Below are positions 1-5,169 of a DNA stretch of 8,414 nucleotides, piece by piece. A model generated the notes under the pieces. The model saw only the letters and a list, made by a program, of their open reading frames with translations. It was not told where the DNA came from and made no database searches. This DNA comes from Spiro-02 sp964465155 (GTDB lineage: Bacteria; Spirochaetota; Spirochaetia; Sphaerochaetales; Sphaerochaetaceae). The stretch is taken from assembly GCA_964465155.1 (NCBI GenBank), contig CAYXIH010000082.1, positions 1 through 8,414 on the forward strand. The letters are read 5' to 3'. A program made the translations under genes and the position numbers. Positions within the stretch are counted from its first letter, which is position 1; every line of letters starts with the position of its first letter.

Positions 1-37
1 GAAAGGAAAGTTGTTGTTTTCTGAGTAAATCTCAATC

Positions 38-51
38 TGTAAACGTTTACA
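38..51. promoter_or_regulatory. LacI-family operator, perfect 14-bp palindrome
   Basis: The sequence TGTAAACGTTTACA is a perfect inverted repeat with a central CG. This is the usual form of LacI/GalR/CcpA-family operators, and it fits the cre-like pattern TGWAANCGNTNWCA. It lies about 130 bases upstream of the sugar-binding protein gene and 8 bases upstream of a TTGACA -35 element. A LacI-family gene sits at 4036-5169 in the same cluster and is the obvious candidate to bind it, but that link is inferred. A global CcpA-like regulator could bind the same pattern. Confidence 0.8.
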
Positions 52-59
52 TCTTTTTG

Positions 60-91
60 TTGACAAAGTGAAAAACCGATGTGAAGATACT
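60..91 (+). promoter_or_regulatory. Probable promoter of the sugar transport operon
   Basis: A perfect -35 hexamer TTGACA lies at 60-65. The best -10 candidate is GATACT at 86-91, which matches four of six consensus positions, but the spacer is 20 bases, longer than the usual 16-18. Transcription would then start near position 98 and give a leader of about 85 bases. The -35 is convincing and the -10 is not certain. The operator at 38-51 sits immediately upstream. Confidence 0.5.
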
Positions 92-146
92 AGTACTGGA
101 GGAGAAGCGGGAGGCTTTGAACCCAGAAAAAAAAGAGGAAATGCTA

Positions 147-164
147 CCAGGGGGCTAGCCCTGG
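147..164 (+). other. Leader stem-loop upstream of the ribosome binding site
   Basis: CCAGGG (147-152) pairs with CCCTGG (159-164) around a six-base loop. The centre is also a perfect palindrome, GGGCTAGCCC (152-161). The structure ends nine bases before the AAAGGAG ribosome binding site at 171-177. No T-run follows, so it is not a terminator. It may stabilise the 5' end of the mRNA or be of no consequence. Confidence 0.4.
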
Positions 165-183
165 AACACAAAAGGAGAACTAT

Positions 184-1263
184 ATGAAAAAGAGAACGTT
201 GGTCGTCCTTCTGATCTTGGCAATCGTTGCCGGTACCGTATTTGCACAGGGTGGCAAGGAAGCTGCTTCTGGCAACATCAAGATGGGTGCCCTGATTCGC
301 AACCTGAACGAACAGTTCGTAAAAGACTATGCCGAGAACCTGAAGAAGCTCGCAGCCGCCAATGGCGTCGACCTGAACCTGCAGGATGCACAGGGCAACG
401 TCGCAACCCAGCTTGACCAGCTCAACACGCTGCTCACCCAGGGTTACAAATACTTCGTCATCGTCCCCCAGGACACCAGCGCAACCGAACAGATGGCTCA
501 GCAGATTGCTGCAGTCGGTGGTGGAGCAGCATTCTCCAACATCCAGCCTTCCGTCGAAGCTCTGAAGGTCGGAAAGGACTTCTACCTTGCTTCTTCCCCA
601 GAAGCTGTTGCTGGCCAGTACCAGGCTCAGATCATCAACGACTACTTCACCAAGTATCCTGAAAAGGCACCTGGCAAAGTCCTGAACATGCTGTACCTCC
701 AGGGCCAGCTTGGTCACCCCGCTCAGGTCAACCGCGAAGCTGGTATGATCGATGAGCTGGTGAGACTTGGCTACACCGTCAACTTCGTCGCCCGTGACAC
801 CGCCAACTGGACCCCTGACCAGGCCCAGGAAAAGATGGACACATGGCTCGCAGCATTCCCTGGCAAGTTCAACATCGTCGTTGCTCAGAATGACGGCATG
901 GCACTCGGTGCTGTTGAATCCCTCATCACCAACGGCCTGACCAAGAAAGATTCTGCCGACGGCACAATCCTTGCTGTTCCCGTCATCGGTATCGACGCAA
1001 CTGCCGACGCCCTGAACTCCATGGACCAGAACAAGCTGTACGCAACCGTCCTGCAGGACTCCGTTGGACAGAGCTCCACCGCTTTCGAACTGATGCTGAC
1101 CATGGCCAAGAACGGCACCGCTGCCGGTTCCACCGCTTGGGGCATTGCTCCCGCAACCAAGACCATTGCCGAAGTTCCGGCCAATGATCCTGCTGTCATC
1201 GCACAGTGCTACCTGGTTCCTTTCAAGCCCGTCACAAAGGCCAACTACAAGGACCTGATGTAA
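184..1263 (+). CDS. Periplasmic sugar-binding protein of an ABC importer (MglB-related)
   Basis: This is a 359-residue exported solute-binding protein of the periplasmic-binding-protein type I sugar family (Peripla_BP_4), which would deliver a sugar to the ATPase and permease encoded downstream. A signal peptide spans residues 1-21: charged MKKR, a hydrophobic core, then VFA cut before Gln22. There is no lipobox cysteine, so the protein should be soluble in the periplasm. Aligned by eye with E. coli MglB it keeps the two aromatic residues that sandwich the sugar (Phe45, Trp209) and Asn119, His178, Arg184, Asn236 and Asp271. MglB Asp14, Asp154 and Asn256 appear as Glu43, Ala180 and Gln291, and the calcium-binding DxNxDG loop is absent. 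The substrate is therefore probably a hexose or pentose but not provably galactose or glucose, and I give no symbol. The start is supported by AAAGGAG six bases upstream. A terminator-like region follows the gene. Confidence 0.93.
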   Translation: MKKRTLVVLLILAIVAGTVFAQGGKEAASGNIKMGALIRNLNEQFVKDYAENLKKLAAANGVDLNLQDAQGNVATQLDQLNTLLTQGYKYFVIVPQDTSATEQMAQQIAAVGGGAAFSNIQPSVEALKVGKDFYLASSPEAVAGQYQAQIINDYFTKYPEKAPGKVLNMLYLQGQLGHPAQVNREAGMIDELVRLGYTVNFVARDTANWTPDQAQEKMDTWLAAFPGKFNIVVAQNDGMALGAVESLITNGLTKKDSADGTILAVPVIGIDATADALNSMDQNKLYATVLQDSVGQSSTAFELMLTMAKNGTAAGSTAWGIAPATKTIAEVPANDPAVIAQCYLVPFKPVTKANYKDLM

Positions 1264-1271
1264 TCCCATCC

Positions 1272-1300
1272 TTGCGCCGGACCAATCGGTTCCGGCGCAA
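1272..1300 (+). terminator. First stem-loop after the binding-protein gene
   Basis: TTGCGCCGGA (1272-1281) is perfectly complementary to TCCGGCGCAA (1291-1300). The inner ACC/GGT can add pairs if one T is bulged. The stem is GC-rich and starts nine bases after the stop codon. What follows (CGTTCTTCTA) is only weakly T-rich, so alone it would be a poor intrinsic terminator. It may act as a 3'-end stabilising hairpin that protects the binding-protein message. Confidence 0.6.
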
Positions 1301-1314
1301 CGTTCTTCTACATG

Positions 1315-1355
1315 AACCGGCCTTGCCTGCTGAAACAGAACAGGCCGGTTTTTTT
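1315..1355 (+). terminator. Intrinsic terminator or attenuator between binding protein and ATPase genes
   Basis: AACCGGCCT (1315-1323) pairs with AGGCCGGTT (1342-1350) in a 9-bp GC-rich stem. It runs straight into seven T residues (1349-1355), the classic Rho-independent form. It lies inside an operon, 71 bases before the ATPase start. The expected effect is partial read-through, giving more binding protein than membrane complex, a known pattern in sugar ABC operons. I see no strong second promoter between it and the ATPase gene. Confidence 0.8.
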
Positions 1356-1425
1356 GACCTTTGCCGTCTCCCGGACGGTCGGGGCGGATTATATCCAGCC
1401 CCATTGAAGAAGTAAGGAAACACGT

Positions 1426-2925
1426 ATGGACAGCTATGCACTTGAGATGCTGAATATTACCAAGGAATTTCCCGGAGTCCTGGCATTGGACGACGTGACC
1501 CTCCGCGTACGACCTGGTACGGTGCATGCGCTGATGGGTGAGAACGGAGCAGGGAAATCTACCTTGATGAAATGCTTGTTCGGAATCTACAAAGAGAATT
1601 CGGGCACGATACTCGTAGAAGGGAAAGAAACACATTTTCATGGGTCGAAGGATGCTTTGGAGGCTGGTGTGTCGATGATCCACCAGGAACTCTCCAATGT
1701 TCCCGAGCGCTCGGTCGCGGACAATATCTGGCTGGGACGCGAGCCGAGGAACAAGTTTGGGCTCCTTGACCACAAGAAGATGATCAATGATACGGCACAG
1801 TTGCTGGAGCGGGTCGAGATGGACATTGACCCCAAGCAGCGAATGGGCAGCCTCTCCATCTCCAAGCAACAGGGATGTGAGATTGCAAAGGCAGTCAGCT
1901 ATGATGCACGGATCGTCGTCATGGACGAGCCGACTTCATCGCTGACGGAGAATGAAGTCGACCATCTGTTCAAGATCATTCGCAACCTGAGGGCTCAGAA
2001 CGTGGCGATCATCTACATCAGCCACAAGATGGAAGAGATCTTCCAGATTGCCGATGAGATATCGGTCATGCGCGACGGCAAGATGATCGGGACGTATGAC
2101 GCTTCCTCCTTGGACAGCGACAAGCTGATCTCCCTGATGGTCGGACGGGACAGCACCCAGCGTTTCCCAGAGGTAGAGAGCCAGATTGGTGATGTCTGCC
2201 TGCAGGTCGAGCACTTGAGTGCAATCAATCCCCGTTCGTTCATGGACGTCAATTTTGAACTGCACAAGGGTGAGATCCTGGGAATCGGTGGTCTTGTCGG
2301 TGCCCAGCGCACGGAGTTGGTCGAGGCTATCTTCGGCATCCGTGGAGTGGCAGTGGGGAAGATCAACATCCATGGCCATGAGTTCACCCGGATCACCCCG
2401 CGCGAGGCTATTGCCAATGGTGTGGGTATGATCACCGAGGACCGCCGTGGAAGCGGTATCTTCCCGTTGCTCGACATCACGGAGAACACGGCAATGGCGT
2501 CCCTCTCCGAATACCGCAACAAGGTGAAGATGCTCAAGCACCATGAGATTGAGAATGAGAGCAAGCGGTACAACGAGGCACTGAGGACCAAGACACCAAC
2601 GATGGAGACCCTCATCCAGAATCTGTCGGGAGGAAACCAGCAGAAGGTAATCATCAGCCGGTGGCTGATGACTGTTCCCGACATCCTCATCATGGACGAG
2701 CCCACCCGTGGTATCGACGTCGGTGCCAAGTTTGAGATCTATACGATCATGGCAAGCCTCGTCAAGGAAGGAAAGGCCATCCTGATGGTCAGCAGCGAGA
2801 TGCCCGAGCTTATCGGCATGAGCCATCGTGTCATGGTCCTGTGCGAAGGCAAGGTCACCGGCATGCTGGAGAAGGATGACATCACGCAGGAAAACATCAT
2901 GCGCCTCGCCACGCAGTTCTCATAA
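1426..2925 (+). CDS. mglA: Sugar ABC transporter ATP-binding protein, tandem nucleotide-binding domains (MglA-type)
   Basis: This 499-residue cytoplasmic ATPase drives sugar import through the neighbouring permease. It has two fused ABC domains, the usual arrangement and length (about 500 residues) for MglA/RbsA/XylG. Domain 1 has Walker A GENGAGKST (38-46), the Q-loop HQE (86-88), a degenerate signature LSISKQQ (143-149), Walker B ending MDE (166-168) and the switch His200. Domain 2 has the family-typical degenerate Walker A GLVGAQRTE (289-297, Lys replaced by Arg295), the signature LSGGNQQ (400-406) and Walker B ending MDE (423-425). One site is therefore probably degenerate. Similarity to remembered E. 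coli MglA is high throughout, for example LRVRPGTVHALMGENGAG and ISHKMEEIFQ. The start follows TAAGGAAA at 1413-1420. The permease gene begins 20 bases after the stop. Exact sugar unknown. Confidence 0.95.
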   Translation: MDSYALEMLNITKEFPGVLALDDVTLRVRPGTVHALMGENGAGKSTLMKCLFGIYKENSGTILVEGKETHFHGSKDALEAGVSMIHQELSNVPERSVADNIWLGREPRNKFGLLDHKKMINDTAQLLERVEMDIDPKQRMGSLSISKQQGCEIAKAVSYDARIVVMDEPTSSLTENEVDHLFKIIRNLRAQNVAIIYISHKMEEIFQIADEISVMRDGKMIGTYDASSLDSDKLISLMVGRDSTQRFPEVESQIGDVCLQVEHLSAINPRSFMDVNFELHKGEILGIGGLVGAQRTELVEAIFGIRGVAVGKINIHGHEFTRITPREAIANGVGMITEDRRGSGIFPLLDITENTAMASLSEYRNKVKMLKHHEIENESKRYNEALRTKTPTMETLIQNLSGGNQQKVIISRWLMTVPDILIMDEPTRGIDVGAKFEIYTIMASLVKEGKAILMVSSEMPELIGMSHRVMVLCEGKVTGMLEKDDITQENIMRLATQFS

Positions 2926-2945
2926 GTCACAAAGGAGATAGGAAC

Positions 2946-3965
2946 ATGGCTCAGAACAATGCACCCGAAACGAAAGAAACACCGAAGCTCTTCACAGATG
3001 CAAAGAAGATTGCTTCCAAATACACGACCTGGATCACGTTCGTAGTCCTGGTCCTATTGCTCTCGATACTGACCCAGGGAGCTGCCCTGAGGTGGCAGTC
3101 GATCAGGAACCTCCTGATCCAGGAGTCGGTCCGTGCGTTCGCCGCACTTGGCGTCGGCATGATCATCATCACCAGGGGCATCGACTTGTCCATTGGATAT
3201 GTCGTTTGCTTGTGCTCCTCCGTGGCCGCTTCCTTTGCCCAGAATCCCAATTACTCCTCGGCAATCTACTCTGGCCACAGCTTCCCCTTGATCGTCCCCA
3301 TCCTCGCCGGTATTGTCGCTGGTGGTATATTCGGACTGTTCAACGGCTGGCTGGTTGCATATGGAAAGTTGCCTCCGTTCATCGCAACGCTGGGTTCCAT
3401 GTCCATCGCAAAAGGCTTGCAGCTGATCTACACCAAGGCGGCTGTCGTTGGTTCCCTCAATCAGAACTACAAGAACATCTCCCAGGGTTCCCTTGGTCCG
3501 ATCCCCAACTTGATCATCTACGTCATTATCGCAGCTGTGATCATCTGGGTGCTCCTCAACCATACCAGACAGGGAATGAGCTTCTATGCAATCGGTGGAA
3601 ACGCCCAGGCAGCCCGTGTGTCTGGAATCAACGTCGAGCGTGAGCTGATGATGGTGTACACGTACGCCGGTCTGTTGTATGGTGTTGCAGGTGTCCTGCT
3701 CTCCAGCCGCCTGGGACTTGCAAACTCCCTGACAGCAAACGGCATGGAACTGGATGCAATCGCGGCGGTAACCGTCGGTGGTGTTTCCCAGACAGGTGGT
3801 GTCGGTTCTGTATCAGGCATGATGATTGGTGTCTTCACCATGGGCTTGATCAACTACGGAATGACATTCCTGGCAATCGACAGCTACTACCAGCAGCTGG
3901 TGAAGGGCTTCATCATCATCGTGGCAGTCTTCTTCGACATGAAGAAATACGCACGCAGAGGCTAG
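2946..3965 (+). CDS. mglC: Sugar ABC transporter permease (MglC/RbsC family)
   Basis: This 339-residue inner-membrane protein belongs to the BPD_transp_2 family and forms the channel of the importer, probably as a homodimer since only one permease gene is present. After a hydrophilic N-terminus of about 28 residues, hydrophobic segments are visible near 29-48, 65-98, 115-138, 187-204, 235-255, 272-308 and 318-331. The family signature GIDLSIG lies at 78-84, and the cytoplasmic coupling-loop motif GGNAQAARVSGINV at 217-230. The C-terminus (QQLVKGFIIIVAVFFDMKKYA) resembles the end of E. coli MglC, which supports an Mgl-type rather than ribose-type assignment; this is from memory and by eye. AAAGGAG at 2931-2937 places the ribosome at the ATG. 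It is tightly linked to the ATPase gene and surely co-transcribed with it. Confidence 0.94.
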   Translation: MAQNNAPETKETPKLFTDAKKIASKYTTWITFVVLVLLLSILTQGAALRWQSIRNLLIQESVRAFAALGVGMIIITRGIDLSIGYVVCLCSSVAASFAQNPNYSSAIYSGHSFPLIVPILAGIVAGGIFGLFNGWLVAYGKLPPFIATLGSMSIAKGLQLIYTKAAVVGSLNQNYKNISQGSLGPIPNLIIYVIIAAVIIWVLLNHTRQGMSFYAIGGNAQAARVSGINVERELMMVYTYAGLLYGVAGVLLSSRLGLANSLTANGMELDAIAAVTVGGVSQTGGVGSVSGMMIGVFTMGLINYGMTFLAIDSYYQQLVKGFIIIVAVFFDMKKYARRG

Positions 3966-3976
3966 AATCGAATTAC

Positions 3977-4010
3977 CGTGCCGCATTTCATCAATATGAG
4001 ATGCGGCACG
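3977..4010. other. Long stem-loop between permease and regulator genes
   Basis: CGTGCCGCAT (3977-3986) pairs perfectly with ATGCGGCACG (4001-4010). The pairing continues inward through one G-U wobble and four further pairs, giving about 15 bp with a CAAT loop. No T-run follows on the + strand (AGACTCTCAG). On the - strand the hairpin is followed by GTAATTCG, also no T-run. It begins 12 bases after the permease stop. It may be a mRNA-end stabiliser, a processing site or a weak terminator that lowers expression of the downstream regulator. Confidence 0.6.
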
Positions 4011-4020
4011 AGACTCTCAG

Positions 4021-4028
4021 AGGAAGGA
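4021..4028 (+). promoter_or_regulatory. Ribosome binding site that selects a GTG start for the LacI-family gene
   Basis: AGGAAGGA ends seven bases before the GTG at 4036 and thirteen bases before the next in-frame ATG at 4042. Spacing favours the GTG. The choice changes the protein by only two residues. Confidence 0.6.
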
Positions 4029-4035
4029 CGGGACA

Positions 4036-5169
4036 GTGGAGATGGACGAACATGAGGGAGTTGAACTGAAGAAGACAGGTTCCCTCACAAGCGGGACGGC
4101 AACGATCAAGGATGTAGCTGGCCTTGCGAATGTCTCCATAGCCACTGTCAGCCGTGTACTGAACAATCTCGGAGTAGTCAATCCCGAGACCGAACGGAAG
4201 GTCCTCTCCGCCATGGCAGTGCTCAACTACCAGCGCAATGAGGTTGCCCGTTCCCTGAAGACCCGCATGACCCGGACGATTGGGTTCATCGCACCTGAGC
4301 TCTCCAATACATTCTTCACGGAAATAGTCGAGCAGTTCGAGAGGATCATGGGTCCCCTTGGGTATGCCATGCTCTTTTGTTCTTCCCAGAACTCGGTGGA
4401 GGAGGAGAAACGCCGCCTACGCTTGCTGCTGGAACGCAATGTCGATGCATTGGTGGTAATCCCGGCAAGTGATACTGGCGAGCATTTCACTGGAAAGGCT
4501 TTCGCCCATACCCCGTTGGTGATGATAGACCGTCAGATTCCTGGCTTGGATGTCGACTTGGTATTGGTGGACAACAAGAAGGGAGCCTATGAGGTCACCA
4601 AGTCCTTGATCCGAGAGGGACATACCCGCATCGGATTCCTCGGTGGAGACTTGCATGTGCATACCGCAACCGAACGCCTGCATGGCTACCTTGCCGCAAT
4701 GCATGAAAGCGGTCTCCAAGTGGAGAAGGAATTTGTCTTGCTCGACGGAATGTCCCAGCAGGCGGGCCATATCGTCATGGAGAAGGTCTTGGCCCACAAA
4801 GATCATCCCAATGTATTCTTTGTCGCCAACGACATGGTGCATGTGGGAGCGAGCAGCTACCTGTATGAACATGCGGATACCAAGACGCAGCAGCAGATGG
4901 TCTTTGGTGCCTTTGACTACCTGCATTATGCTCCCTTGCTCCGTTTCTGCCACTATGCGGTTGCACAGCCACTGGAGCAGATAGGTGAGGCTGCCGCACA
5001 ACTGCTGATCCGCAGGATCAACGGGGACCGCTCTGGCTTCCCTTCGAAAACAGTCTTTGCACCAACGATCAAGGTAATGGTTGCAAACGGTGGCATCGTC
5101 ACCGATGAGAATCATCAGGTTAAGTCTGACATGCGTGGGATACCCCGCATGGACTGCGTGTTCAGCTAA
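4036..5169 (+). CDS. LacI-family transcriptional regulator
   Basis: This 377-residue DNA-binding regulator is the likely controller of the sugar operon upstream. An unusual 20-residue hydrophilic N-terminal extension precedes the helix-turn-helix, TIKDVAGLANVSIATVSRVL (23-42). The hinge helix region is NEVARSLKT (68-76). The rest is a periplasmic-binding-protein-like effector domain: ERLHGYLAA (213-221), VFFVANDMVHVGA (260-272), FGAFDY (290-295) and QPLEQIGEAAAQLL (311-324). LacI proteins are usually about 330-345 residues. The excess lies in the N-terminal extension and a C-terminal tail after about residue 357. The start is a GTG with a good ribosome binding site. The gene lies 70 bases after the permease gene, beyond a stem-loop, and may be read from the operon. 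Its stop codon overlaps that of the convergent gene. The effector is presumably the transported sugar or a derivative. The operator at 38-51 is its probable target, which would make the circuit autoregulatory. Confidence 0.92.
   Translation: MEMDEHEGVELKKTGSLTSGTATIKDVAGLANVSIATVSRVLNNLGVVNPETERKVLSAMAVLNYQRNEVARSLKTRMTRTIGFIAPELSNTFFTEIVEQFERIMGPLGYAMLFCSSQNSVEEEKRRLRLLLERNVDALVVIPASDTGEHFTGKAFAHTPLVMIDRQIPGLDVDLVLVDNKKGAYEVTKSLIREGHTRIGFLGGDLHVHTATERLHGYLAAMHESGLQVEKEFVLLDGMSQQAGHIVMEKVLAHKDHPNVFFVANDMVHVGASSYLYEHADTKTQQQMVFGAFDYLHYAPLLRFCHYAVAQPLEQIGEAAAQLLIRRINGDRSGFPSKTVFAPTIKVMVANGGIVTDENHQVKSDMRGIPRMDCVFS
5130..5151. other. Hairpin inside the 3' end of the LacI-family gene
   Basis: CATGCG (5130-5135) pairs with CGCATG (5146-5151), and after one bulged T, GGG (5137-5139) pairs with CCC (5143-5145) around an ATA loop. 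It lies 16-40 bases before the regulator's stop codon. On the other strand it lies 15-36 bases past the stop of the convergent gene, so it could help end that gene's transcript. There is no T-run on either side, which argues against a standard intrinsic terminator. Confidence 0.35.

Noticed and set aside
22..34. Short inverted repeat TGAG-TAAAT-CTCA upstream of the operator
   Set aside because: Four base pairs is too little to claim a site, and the window starts too close to see any context.
1370..1383. CCCG…CGGG mini-hairpin before the ATPase gene
   Set aside because: Only four solid pairs and no T-run; it is expected by chance in GC-rich sequence.
1936..2826. Long antisense open frame (296 codons), and another at 2013-2729, opposite the ATPase gene
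   Set aside because: Both lie wholly inside a gene with intact conserved motifs. They have no recognisable domain, and open antisense frames are common in GC-rich coding DNA.
3092..3643. Open frame of 183 codons in another + frame of the permease gene, and an antisense one at 3054-3563
   Set aside because: The translations have skewed composition and no family features. The permease frame fully explains the region.
3963..3968. TAGAAT as a possible -10 for a separate promoter of the LacI-family gene
   Set aside because: It overlaps the permease stop and has no acceptable -35 at 16-19 bases, so I do not call a promoter.
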